64,000 bases of DNA. Source: G963669295 sp963669295 (GTDB lineage Bacteria > Bacteroidota > Bacteroidia > Flavobacteriales_D > CALLUQ01). The stretch spans positions 2,108,001 through 2,172,000 of the forward strand of contig OY769938.1 in NCBI GenBank assembly GCA_963669295.1, read 5' to 3'. The notes beneath the pieces were generated by a model that was not told the origin of the DNA, ran no database searches, and saw only the letters and a list, made by a program, of their open reading frames with translations. Both the position numbers and the translations under genes were made by a program. Shown here piece by piece: positions 1-7,775 of the stretch (within the stretch, counting starts at the first letter, position 1; each line of letters begins with the position of its first letter).

Positions 1-874
1 GTTGTCCTTTTTGCGTAAAGAGGTGGTCTTTGGTTAGCTTGGCAAAGTCGGAGATTCGCAACCCGGTATAGGCTCCAATCAAAAACAGGTCTCTTGCGCG
101 TTCATACTTATGCCCCATTGCGCTGAGGTCTAAGTGATACATGCGCATCAACTCTTCGTTGGTCAAATAGATTTCGTCTACCTCTTCCTTCAGCACCACA
201 AAATCATCGGGGTCGTACTTGCTTGATAGCTTTACATCATGCGTTTTTGCAGCGTACTTCAAAAAGGTTTTCAGCACCTTGATGGTTTTGCCGGTGTAGT
301 TCTGTGATAGGCCATTATCTTCACAGTGTTGCACCAACCGGTTGTAGAAAGGAAGATCGATACTACCGAAACGGATTGCCCCGTATTCCCTCTGAAAATC
401 GCGAAAGAAACTAAGGGTGGTTTTGTACGTTTTGATGGTGCCAATAGTGATTTTAGAGCCTTTGTTCGTTCTCCTGCTCCCGTCTTCCGAGGCTGTAATG
501 AACTGCTCGAAGAGCGCAATAAAATCCTTTGTGTTTTTCTTGTTGGTGGCGGTAGCGGTTTGCTCGAATGTTGCAAATAGTGCTTTCAACCGGTGGTTGT
601 CAATGGCTTCACCTTCTGTTGTTAGTTCATCGTAGCCGTTTTCGAAAAACGTTTTGAGTTCATTGAGCCTATTGTTGTAGATCGCGGCATTGGGTTCGTC
701 GATGATGTTGCGAATCTTTTGCTTCTTCACATCCCAATTGCCTGCCGATTTCACTGTAAACCCGGTTGAGGTTCTGAACAGCTTGCCCCGGCCATAACTG
801 AAAGTGAGGTAGATGATGTAGTGGTTATCCGTTTTTGATCGTGACGGACGGGCAGTATAGTTGAATGATGCCAT
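1..874 (-). CDS. Tyrosine recombinase / phage-type integrase (partial, C-terminus off window)
   Basis: The reverse strand is open from an ATG at 874 to the window edge (about 291 codons). The N-terminal 100 residues look like the Arm-DNA-binding region of Bacteroidota integrases, followed by a SAM-like core-binding domain. Near residue 271 is GAYTGLRISDFAKL, which carries the first catalytic Arg of tyrosine recombinases. The remaining catalytic residues (Lys, HxxR, Tyr) would lie outside the window. The family cuts and rejoins DNA at attachment sites to move integrative elements. The gene is read away from a tRNA-3'-end-like sequence and a hairpin cluster at 1037-1169, so this looks like an element terminus with the body of the element to the left. 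Sure of the family; completeness cannot be judged. Confidence 0.88.
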   Translation of the reverse strand, partial: MASFNYTARPSRSKTDNHYIIYLTFSYGRGKLFRTSTGFTVKSAGNWDVKKQKIRNIIDEPNAAIYNNRLNELKTFFENGYDELTTEGEAIDNHRLKALFATFEQTATATNKKNTKDFIALFEQFITASEDGSRRTNKGSKITIGTIKTYKTTLSFFRDFQREYGAIRFGSIDLPFYNRLVQHCEDNGLSQNYTGKTIKVLKTFLKYAAKTHDVKLSSKYDPDDFVVLKEEVDEIYLTNEELMRMYHLDLSAMGHKYERARDLFLIGAYTGLRISDFAKLTKDHLFTQKGQ

Positions 875-889
875 ATCAAAATGTTTGCC

Positions 890-921
890 TAAATATACTT
901 CGGTGCAAACATTGGTGCAAA
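890..921 (-). promoter_or_regulatory. Predicted Bacteroidota-type promoter of the integrase
   Basis: Read on the minus strand there is TTTG (complement of 918-921), a 20-base spacer, then TATATTTA (complement of 890-897). This matches the TTTG / TAnnTTTG promoter pattern with one mismatch, 16 bases before the integrase ATG. The -33 element lies inside one of two direct repeats, so repeat binding could regulate it. Confidence 0.5.
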
Positions 922-922
922 C
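902..922. repeat. Pair of 9-bp direct repeats in the integrase promoter
   Basis: GGTGCAAAC occurs at 902-910 and 914-922, spaced 12 bp start to start and overlapping the predicted -33 element. Placement fits an arm-type recombinase site or an operator, but this is inference. Confidence 0.4.
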
Positions 923-1036
923 GTTTTCTTAATTAATCTGAATCTCCCTTTATTCTGATTTCCAATAATAATAAGTGTTTTTGGGGGTTGGCGCAGAAAT
1001 CAAGTAAATGAGATTAACTGTAAATAAGGGTTTTGC

Positions 1037-1052
1037 AGTCCGCTCGAGACCT
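1037..1052 (+). other. tRNA 3'-end-like sequence, possible attachment site (att) remnant
   Basis: AGTCCGCTCGAGACCT can be read as the end of a T-loop, a 5-base T-stem strand (CCGCT), a 7-base acceptor strand (CGAGACC) and a discriminator T. A rho-independent terminator follows directly, as is usual after a tRNA. No 5' tRNA half lies upstream: no GGTCTCG acceptor strand and no anticodon arm. Such a fragment beside an integrase is what is left at one end of an element inserted in a tRNA gene. Inference only. Confidence 0.35.
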
Positions 1053-1169
1053 CAAACAAAGCCCCCGAAATTTTTCGGGGGCTTTTTGTTGAGAAAAAAT
1101 GCGGAGCTCGCTCTGGCATTTTTTCTCAACAAAAAGCAAGCTCCGCTATTGCGGAGCGGCTTAGTTTGA
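1052..1169. repeat. Nested hairpin cluster (three stem-loops inside an outer inverted repeat)
   Basis: The outer arms TCAAACAAAGCC (1052-1063) and GGCTTAGTTTGA (1158-1169) pair at 11 of 12 positions. Inside are a terminator hairpin (1060-1083), a perfect 22-bp inverted repeat (1081-1102 with 1116-1137, 13-base loop) and a 7-bp stem GCTCCGC/GCGGAGC (1140-1146 with 1151-1157). The whole could fold into one branched structure. Confidence 0.7.
1060..1087 (+). terminator. Rho-independent terminator
   Basis: AGCCCCCGAAA pairs with TTTTCGGGGGCT and is followed by a run of five T. No intact gene ends just upstream on the plus strand, which fits a terminator left from a displaced tRNA. Confidence 0.7.
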
Positions 1170-1336
1170 AGCACCATTAATCAAAACCAGATCAACGCAG
1201 TTAATCCTTGTGTAGCGGAGCCCGCACCACACCTTTTCTTTCAATAAAAGCGAAAAACAGTAAAAAAACGGCATTCAACATGGTGCCAATTCAGAGAAAA
1301 GTTTTAAATTGATGAGTACACGTTAACTTAGATGCC

Positions 1337-2578
1337 ATGAATATTAAAAAGATTGTATTGCCCGTAGTTATTGTAGCCTTATCGCTTAGCGCCATGGCTC
1401 AAAAGCCCAAGAAAACACACGATTACAAAAAATTTGCGAAAAAGGCCGTAATGAGCATGATGTACATTGAAAAGATGTATGCCGATGATGCCGCCCTTTC
1501 TTTTATTAGCGATAAGAGTGGTGTTTCGGTAGATGATTTAAAAGCCCAAAAAGCAGCCAACATTACCACGGTAAAAGAGGATGTTAAGTTTATTACCGAT
1601 AATAGCATATATGGTGTTATGGGCACCATAGAATTAACCAACGTGCGCAAAACACCAGTAATGATGGCCGATATTGTAGTGAACTACACCAACAAAACGG
1701 GGTCGTTTCAATTTATTTTAACCAACTGCACGCAAACCAACATTAGTTGGTACATGGGCGATCGTATAGATGCGCAGGGCGAAGGCATTGCCGGGCTTAT
1801 TGCCTTGCGTGCCGAGAAGAAAGAAAAAGCAGAAAATGGCCTGTTGGGCAAAATTGCTGAGGCAGGCGAAAAGGAAAAAGAGCGCAAAGCAGCAGCGGCC
1901 CGCCAGCAGGCCCGCACCGATTCGTTAAACGCCTTGCGCAAAGGGCATTTGGCCAAAACATTTCCCATGGTAGGTACCGATAGATCGTCGAAATATTTTA
2001 AGCACGACCAGGTGAATATGCCTTTAAATGGGTATTACGTTACTACAGGTGGACAGGTAATTGAGGCGGTAATAGCTTACCAAAAGCCTGAGTTTTTGGT
2101 GGGAAAATTCGCTGCTTCGGCCAGCTTGTTTGTTTGCAAAGAAGCGAACGGCAAAAAAGTGGATGTGTTAAATGTAGATTCGGAGCCTAACTTTAAAGGG
2201 TTTATAAAAAAAGACCAGTTGTGGGCCTTTTATGTAGGCGATCAATTGTTTGCCAACATTAAAGATGTGGGTTGGCGAATTGTTACTTCGGAAGGGGCAA
2301 TACACACCTTTGTAAATATGGCTAAAATGACCAAGAATGGAAACAGTACTTATGCTACTTTTGAGCAGGCACAAAAGATGGATGGCCAGGTAATGGGTTC
2401 CGTTATTGCAGGCCCTTCTACCAAGGCGTATTTAGAATTTATGGAAGATTGCCCCGAAATTGCGCAGGCATTAAAAAACGAGCAAATTTCTTTACACGAA
2501 GCCATTGTGAAGTACAATATTTGGTACGATTTACAACACCCCGGGCAGGTAATGTATATTCCTGGGCCCGAAAAGTAG
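1337..2578 (+). CDS. Secreted protein of unknown function
   Basis: 413 aa. The first 21 residues form a Sec signal peptide (two Lys, hydrophobic core, then AMAQ), so the product is exported. The mature part is lysine-rich. Residues about 150-195 form an Ala/Glu/Lys/Arg-rich helical stretch, possibly a coiled coil. The C-terminal half mixes beta-like segments and ends in YIPGPEK, with no type IX sorting domain. I do not recognise the family. It stands alone between the integrase-side hairpins and a convergent toxin-like gene, and nothing ties it to a pathway. The ATG at 1337 is the only start giving the complete signal peptide. Confidence 0.7.
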   Translation: MNIKKIVLPVVIVALSLSAMAQKPKKTHDYKKFAKKAVMSMMYIEKMYADDAALSFISDKSGVSVDDLKAQKAANITTVKEDVKFITDNSIYGVMGTIELTNVRKTPVMMADIVVNYTNKTGSFQFILTNCTQTNISWYMGDRIDAQGEGIAGLIALRAEKKEKAENGLLGKIAEAGEKEKERKAAAARQQARTDSLNALRKGHLAKTFPMVGTDRSSKYFKHDQVNMPLNGYYVTTGGQVIEAVIAYQKPEFLVGKFAASASLFVCKEANGKKVDVLNVDSEPNFKGFIKKDQLWAFYVGDQLFANIKDVGWRIVTSEGAIHTFVNMAKMTKNGNSTYATFEQAQKMDGQVMGSVIAGPSTKAYLEFMEDCPEIAQALKNEQISLHEAIVKYNIWYDLQHPGQVMYIPGPEK

Positions 2579-2606
2579 GGCAAGGAGGTGTTTTGCGCCA
2601 ACGGGC

Positions 2607-5249
2607 CTATTGGTTTAGTACCGTATTCCAAAGCAATACCTGGCCATCAGGCCCAGTAATGATTCGGGTAAATGCATGAGGAATGGGGGTTCCATCAGAA
2701 AGGGTATCAAAAGTATTGAGGTAAATAGGTTCTATTCTAACCCTTACGGTGCCGTATTCTTCTGCAAGGCGAATTCCTGCTCTTTCATCTGCCGTCCAGG
2801 GCGACCCTGCTCCGCGATTAATAGCTGGTGTTTGGGGGGTAATGTTGGTAAACTGATCTGCAGCACGCTCTGCCTCTTCATTGCCTCGAAAGGCCTGGCG
2901 TTGTGCCAGATGACCGCGATCAAACCCAGAAAGGCGATAACCTGCTCCGCTAGATTGATTGCCCTCTACAGAATGATCTGATCTATTGCGCCTTCTGCTT
3001 GCGGTTCTCCTATCAACAACATCGGCAGTAATATCGTACGCTACATAAACAGGCCGGCCCGCATCAACATCGTACAGTACTTCCAATCCGTTAATAATTT
3101 CTGCCGCATTCAATTCATTGTGGTGGTACCCCACCCGCAAGCCCGTTCCGCTAACTCCTCCCGAAACCTCCTGGTGCTCATTAAAATCAACCATGTTAGG
3201 TTCCTGGTTATCGGCACTGTAAGGGCTGTACTCCTGGTTGTAATTCAGTTCTAGTTCGGTGTGTTGATGGTTTGGCACCAGCTCATCAAGCGTACTTTCA
3301 TTAAAATCAACCATGTTAGGTTCCTGGTTATCGGCACTGTAAGGGCTGTACTCCTGGTTGTAATTCAGTTCTAGTTCGGTGTGTTGATGGTTTGGCACCA
3401 GCTCATCAAGCGTACTTTCATTAAAATCAACCATGTTAGGTTCCTGGTTATCGGCACTGTAAGGGCTGTACCCCTGGCTGTAATTCAGCTCTAGTTCGGT
3501 ATGCGGATTGGTGTTAGCATCCAGCTCCCTTAAATTGGGGTCGTAATCTTCGAGGTTGCCAGAAGCATGGTTAAAACCTTCCGGTTGATCTTGCACCGGT
3601 TCATTAACAGGGCTTACTTCTTCTAATACTACTGCATTGGTTTCGGTGCTTTCAGCGCCTACCTCTTGTTCGTTGTTATAGCTTACTGCCTGCCTTCCTG
3701 GGGTATTTTCGTTGGCATTATGCAATGGTTGGGCATTGCCGGGGCTATTCGAGTTGCTTTCCGATCTATTGTTTTGCCTACGTTGGCGCCTTCTTATATT
3801 GCGTAGGGCATGGGCATTACCAATGCCTATAAGGGCAAGCAATAGCTGCATTACTATAACAACCAGTATTCGTTCTATAAATTCATCGTTGAGCTCCATT
3901 ATCTCTGCGCCTTGCATGGCATAGGTGTAATACTCGCCCAATTCATTAAGCAATTCGCGAATCTCCTGAATGGTTTCCTGGTTGCCTGCAAGGGCTTCTA
4001 TAATTTTAACGGTAAGCTTTAGTGCTGTTACAGCATTTTCTACCGGGCTTGCCGGAATTTCTAAAAGGTTTTCAAGGGTGTTTCCTACAAAATCTGTTAT
4101 AGCATCGGCTATATTTCCTGGGTTTCCCATGCTAGAGGAGGGGCTAAGAATGGCAGATCGAAGCATTTCCAAAAGCTCATCTGGTGTTAACCAGCCACCT
4201 TCGCCAAACTGAGCCCCAACAGTATAAAACAGCTCAACGAGATGATCGTCGAGCACATTAATGAATTCGTTTTTTAGTTCATTGTTATCTAAATAAGCCA
4301 TCATGGCACTTAGCTCATCTAATGTTGTAATGGTAGAAAACAGGGCAACCAATGCGGCTTCTTCTTTGGGGTTGCCTCCTGCCCGTACCAGCGTTCCTAC
4401 ATAAATTTGTTTGTATTCTTCGGTGAGGTAACCAAATGCTGTGGCACCCATTTCAGCAATTAGGTTGGCAGCCGCATCAATTTCATCGTCGTCAATTAAC
4501 CGATCAATGGTTTCAAACAACTCGGCACCAGATATGTTGGCCACAAGGTGTTCTCCCAATGCTACATTAGCAATTAATTCTTCTCTAATTTGTGTTAACC
4601 GTGCCTGGTTGGTGGCTACAATTAAATCGTCGGCACGGTTAAACAGCCCAATTAAATAATACCCTGACACGCCTCCATGGCTTAAATTACCACTTATGCT
4701 TGTTGTGGTAACCTCTTCTTCATCTATTTGGTTTTCGGGGGGGCGAACATGCCCATGTATTCTTACTGCATAAAACCCGGTGGTAGAAGCAAATATGGCA
4801 AACGAATGGCTGCCAAAAAGATGATTTCCAAGGTCGATGGCTCGTGCCAGGGTGTTGGCAATTCCGTAGCGATAGGTGCTGGCTGTGGTATAGCTTTCGC
4901 GCATGGCCTCATAAAACACCAGGTAACCGAGTATGGGTCGTTCAAAGTCTTCATCGTGGGGTTCTACTATTCGAAATGTTTCTGCTTCAAACTCGTTGGG
5001 AGTTGCTTCCGAATAAGCATTGCTTTGCATTTGAATTACCGGTTGGTTGTTGGGCATTAATGTAGAAGCAGGCTCGTGTTTTGGAATTAACGACAATGGG
5101 TTGCCTGGTTCAACAGCAAGCTGTACCGGAGGGGCTTTGGGGTGAATTAGGGGTGGGGTTGCTGCGCCAGTGGTTGTTTTGTGTGAAGAAGCTAACTCGT
5201 TAGGTGCATTGCTTTGCTCTTTTTGTGCTGGTTTTGGTTGGGCAAGCAT
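2607..5249 (-). CDS. Polymorphic-toxin-like protein with C-terminal DNA/RNA non-specific endonuclease (DRGH) domain
   Basis: 880 aa from the ATG at 5249; an in-frame GTG at 5282 would add 11 residues. The N-terminal 90 residues are Pro/Gln/Ala-rich and disordered-looking, without a signal peptide. Residues about 90-480 are mostly helical, with a hydrophobic helical segment just after. Residues 583-691 contain two full 40-aa repeats and a partial third. The last 150 residues match the NucA/endonuclease G fold: Tyr-rich beta lead-in, GFDRGHL with catalytic His780, then NITPQTPAINRG with the metal-binding Asn. The domain hydrolyses DNA and RNA. A variable N-terminus with a C-terminal nuclease is toxin architecture. 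No secretion gene or recognisable immunity gene is adjacent. Nuclease assignment is firm; delivery route is inference. Confidence 0.82.
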   Translation of the reverse strand: MLAQPKPAQKEQSNAPNELASSHKTTTGAATPPLIHPKAPPVQLAVEPGNPLSLIPKHEPASTLMPNNQPVIQMQSNAYSEATPNEFEAETFRIVEPHDEDFERPILGYLVFYEAMRESYTTASTYRYGIANTLARAIDLGNHLFGSHSFAIFASTTGFYAVRIHGHVRPPENQIDEEEVTTTSISGNLSHGGVSGYYLIGLFNRADDLIVATNQARLTQIREELIANVALGEHLVANISGAELFETIDRLIDDDEIDAAANLIAEMGATAFGYLTEEYKQIYVGTLVRAGGNPKEEAALVALFSTITTLDELSAMMAYLDNNELKNEFINVLDDHLVELFYTVGAQFGEGGWLTPDELLEMLRSAILSPSSSMGNPGNIADAITDFVGNTLENLLEIPASPVENAVTALKLTVKIIEALAGNQETIQEIRELLNELGEYYTYAMQGAEIMELNDEFIERILVVIVMQLLLALIGIGNAHALRNIRRRQRRQNNRSESNSNSPGNAQPLHNANENTPGRQAVSYNNEQEVGAESTETNAVVLEEVSPVNEPVQDQPEGFNHASGNLEDYDPNLRELDANTNPHTELELNYSQGYSPYSADNQEPNMVDFNESTLDELVPNHQHTELELNYNQEYSPYSADNQEPNMVDFNESTLDELVPNHQHTELELNYNQEYSPYSADNQEPNMVDFNEHQEVSGGVSGTGLRVGYHHNELNAAEIINGLEVLYDVDAGRPVYVAYDITADVVDRRTASRRRNRSDHSVEGNQSSGAGYRLSGFDRGHLAQRQAFRGNEEAERAADQFTNITPQTPAINRGAGSPWTADERAGIRLAEEYGTVRVRIEPIYLNTFDTLSDGTPIPHAFTRIITGPDGQVLLWNTVLNQ
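3181..3503. repeat. 120-bp in-frame tandem repeat in the nuclease-toxin gene
   Basis: Bases 3181-3300 and 3301-3420 are identical over all 120 positions; 3421-3503 is a partial third copy with a few substitutions. It encodes an acidic 40-aa unit starting HTELELNY and containing SADNQEPNMVDFNE. Perfect identity of the first two copies points to recent duplication or conversion. Confidence 0.95.
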
Positions 5250-5469
5250 GGAAAAGGTTTTGGTTGGGCAAGAAGCGCCCACTACAAGTTATTGCTTTTT
5301 CGCTTTGTTTAAAACACTTTTAACCTATATTGTATAAATACTGCAAATAAAGGTGCGGTTATTTTTTTGTTGCCCCTTACTTTACCAACTTTAACCATGG
5401 TGCAAACATGGCGGTGGGTGCTCTCTTTTTACGAAGCGTTTAACCCTTTGCTAACTTTTGTAAATGCCC

Positions 5470-6690
5470 TCAATCATCATTGTCAATGTCGTCTTCGTGG
5501 TAATACTCAAACTCACTCTGTACAAAATTCAATAGGGCGTCGTGTATTTGCCACCATAATCCAGAGTCTTTTTTAGCTACTTCAGCTACAAAATCGGGCA
5601 ACCCATCTACCAGCTCGCCCATAATGGTGGTGCTATCTACTTCTTGTTGTGCCATTACCAGCTTCGTGTGTTTGGCTATAATATCTTCAACCATGCCCCG
5701 GGTAGAGTCGTCGATATGCTCGTCAATAAAATCACCGGGTGTTTTGTTGAGCATTTCTTTGGCTTTAAGCATAATTTCTAAATCTCCTGGTGCTGTTCCA
5801 GTAGCTGTTGGCGCAGAAGAGTTATATGTAATTTTACCCCCTTTTACCTCCATATCTAAAGCCCCGGGTTGTTTGTTTCTCAGCGTACTCTCTTCACTTC
5901 TTAACCCAAGCGCTCCCTTGGCGGGCGGGATGGCAGGCTTTAGGCCAGTGGCAGCAATGTTCTCGTTTGCTTTTCCACCCATATCAAAGGATGTTCTTTT
6001 TATTGGGTCGCCAAAATCGGAAACAATGTTTGCGGTATATTCAACAGCACCTACTTTACTGGTGTCGTTAACATCTTCCCAGGGCCTTACCGAAGTAATA
6101 AAGGTTGCCTTTGCATTGCCTTTGGTTCCGGTATAATCGGTAGCTCCTGCTACCCTTACCGAGTAATTTACGGCCCTTTTTTTTGTGCCCCACATGGCCT
6201 TTTTTACATAGTTTTCGGCTGTTGAAAGGTGCATGCCGTTGGCCCCTTTCGATATGGGGTAAAGGTTGTTGTTTAATGCAGTGCCGCCCAGGTTATCGTT
6301 AAGCAGGTGCCCTTTTACCGATTTTACCCCTTTAGCCTTTGGGTAGATGCCTTTAATCCAGGCCATCAAATCATTTTGCGAGGCGTTTACACCAACGGCC
6401 TGGCCACGAGTCAAATCGTTTGGGTCGAGCCAGGCATCCATGTTGCGGCCCACTATTACTTGTTTAACGCTGCTTGGGTTGCCATAATTGCACCACTGCC
6501 CTATGTTTTTTACAACCGTTTTTTGCTGAATGGGGCTGCCATTGGCCATGGCCTGTAGCTTTTGCTGGGCAACTGCCGCAGGGCGGTTATCGGTAAAAGA
6601 AGGGGGGGTAAACGGCTCTTTTTTTTGGGTCGGTTGGCTTGCTGCAGGTAGGTGCCTGCTTTGTGCTGGTTTATGGGTTTGTTGGTGCAT
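5470..6690 (-). CDS. DNRP-leader toxin-like protein with GHLLNDNLGG nuclease-like domain
   Basis: 406 aa. It has no signal peptide. The disordered Gln/Pro/Lys-rich N-terminus contains a leader motif at residues 34-52, DNRPAAVAQQKLQAMANGS, of the DNRPxAxAQxKxQxxANxS type. I know this leader from DUF4157-type and other toxin-like proteins of Bacteroidota and cyanobacteria. Residues 127-136 read GHLLNDNLGG, followed by NNLYPISKGANGMH (141-154), an arrangement typical of toxin-associated relatives of DNA/RNA non-specific endonucleases. The C-terminal 200 residues are unrecognised and end in an acidic tail. It is co-oriented with the nuclease gene 220 bp downstream. Nuclease activity is inferred from motif resemblance; export through a contractile injection system is speculation. 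Confidence 0.7.
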   Translation of the reverse strand: MHQQTHKPAQSRHLPAASQPTQKKEPFTPPSFTDNRPAAVAQQKLQAMANGSPIQQKTVVKNIGQWCNYGNPSSVKQVIVGRNMDAWLDPNDLTRGQAVGVNASQNDLMAWIKGIYPKAKGVKSVKGHLLNDNLGGTALNNNLYPISKGANGMHLSTAENYVKKAMWGTKKRAVNYSVRVAGATDYTGTKGNAKATFITSVRPWEDVNDTSKVGAVEYTANIVSDFGDPIKRTSFDMGGKANENIAATGLKPAIPPAKGALGLRSEESTLRNKQPGALDMEVKGGKITYNSSAPTATGTAPGDLEIMLKAKEMLNKTPGDFIDEHIDDSTRGMVEDIIAKHTKLVMAQQEVDSTTIMGELVDGLPDFVAEVAKKDSGLWWQIHDALLNFVQSEFEYYHEDDIDNDD

Positions 6691-6912
6691 AGGGCGTTAA
6701 AGGTTAGGTGAAGTGTTTAAGTGTACTTGAGAGTGTTTTAACAATTTGTGGTAAAGGCCTTTGTGCTGAAGGTAGCGAAAAGAAGGGCGCAAAAGCACGG
6801 GGCTGACAAAGATCATATTTACTGATTTTCAGGAAGTTACAAGCGCGTTTTTTGCCTGCAATTTTCGTTTAAAACATAAACGGTATATTCAACCGCTTAT
6901 AAACAGCGCATT

Positions 6913-7602
6913 ATGGTAGGCATTTTAGTAGTGGTGGTGGTTTCGTGGGCATTGCTTTGGCTTTTTTTTAGGGCGCACATTACTGCCCTGGGCATTGTGC
7001 CAACGGGGCGCAGGCTAAAAGAGTTTGCCGTGGGGCTGGTGTTTATGGCGTTGTGTTGCACCATAAACCAGTTGGGGCAGGCCTGGTTTACCGAAACCAG
7101 CTATGCACTAAACCCCCATTACGACATTTGGGGAGCGCTTGATGGCACCTGGTGGACGTTTAAAGCAGCCTTGTTTGAAGAGCTGGTGTTTAGAGGCGCC
7201 ATTTTGCTGATACTGATTAGAAAAATAGGCGCGATTTGGGGCTGCGTTATTGGCGCGGCAGCGTTTGGCATTTACCATTGGTTTAGCTATGGTGTGCTGG
7301 GCAGTGTGGTACCCATGGTGTATGTGTTTTTGGTAACTGGTGCTGGTGGGTGGATGTTTGCCTATGCTTTTGCCAAAACAAAATCGTTGTATGCCCCGCT
7401 GGGGTTGCATTTTGGGTGGATTGTAATGAGCATTGTTGTTTTTTCGGATGGGCCTATGGGCACCCAGTTGTTAATTGCTAACGAAGGCATTGCATTGGGC
7501 GGCTGGCCCACCCTGCTGTTTTTTTTATGGCAAACCATGGTGGTGCCGGGGCTGGTTACCTGGTATTTGGCCAAAAGGTATGTGGGGGTTAAAGAGGGGT
7601 GA
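6913..7602 (+). CDS. CPBP-family intramembrane metalloprotease (CAAX protease/bacteriocin-processing)
   Basis: 229 aa, almost entirely membrane helices (six or more segments). The family's catalytic pattern is present: EELVFR with Glu89, Glu90 and Arg94, His122 in IYHWFSYG, and His166 in GLHFGWI. These membrane zinc-dependent proteases relate to CAAX prenyl endopeptidase (RceI) and to bacterial proteins that process or give self-immunity against bacteriocin-like peptides. It is divergent from the DNRP-leader gene and read alone. Its position beside toxin-like genes makes an immunity or processing role conceivable, but nothing in the sequence proves it. Length is usual for the family. Confidence 0.85.
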   Translation: MVGILVVVVVSWALLWLFFRAHITALGIVPTGRRLKEFAVGLVFMALCCTINQLGQAWFTETSYALNPHYDIWGALDGTWWTFKAALFEELVFRGAILLILIRKIGAIWGCVIGAAAFGIYHWFSYGVLGSVVPMVYVFLVTGAGGWMFAYAFAKTKSLYAPLGLHFGWIVMSIVVFSDGPMGTQLLIANEGIALGGWPTLLFFLWQTMVVPGLVTWYLAKRYVGVKEG

Positions 7603-7775
7603 TGTTATTGCAGGTAATTATTGGTTAGAGGTTGTTTTTTCTTTGCTAAGAATACGCTTACATACCAATAAATTTTCGTAGCACTTTTCGGCCAATGCTT
7701 ACATGGTGTTGGGGGCTTCGCTTAATGGTTCCTTGAGGCTTTGGTGCAACTATATCCATTGATCTACTCCCACTT

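Larger units (their letters stand above)
875..1336. other. Gene-free stretch between integrase and secreted protein
   Basis: This 462-bp stretch holds the integrase promoter and its direct repeats, the tRNA-3'-end-like fragment, the hairpin cluster, and about 170 bases of AT-rich leader before the gene at 1337. I see no coding sequence in it. Confidence 0.6.

Noticed and set aside
326..580. Plus-strand ORFs antisense to the integrase
   Set aside because: The integrase frame is convincing and these are its shadows.
960..1052. Complete tRNA gene
   Set aside because: Only a 3'-end-like piece is present; no acceptor 5' strand, D-arm or anticodon arm can be folded upstream.
2607..6690. Complete extracellular contractile injection system
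   Set aside because: Only toxin-like, possibly cargo, genes are present; no sheath, tube, baseplate or ATPase gene lies in the window.
6913..7602. CPBP protease as dedicated immunity protein to the neighbouring nuclease toxins
   Set aside because: It is read divergently and immunity to nucleases is normally by a soluble inhibitor; adjacency alone is not evidence.
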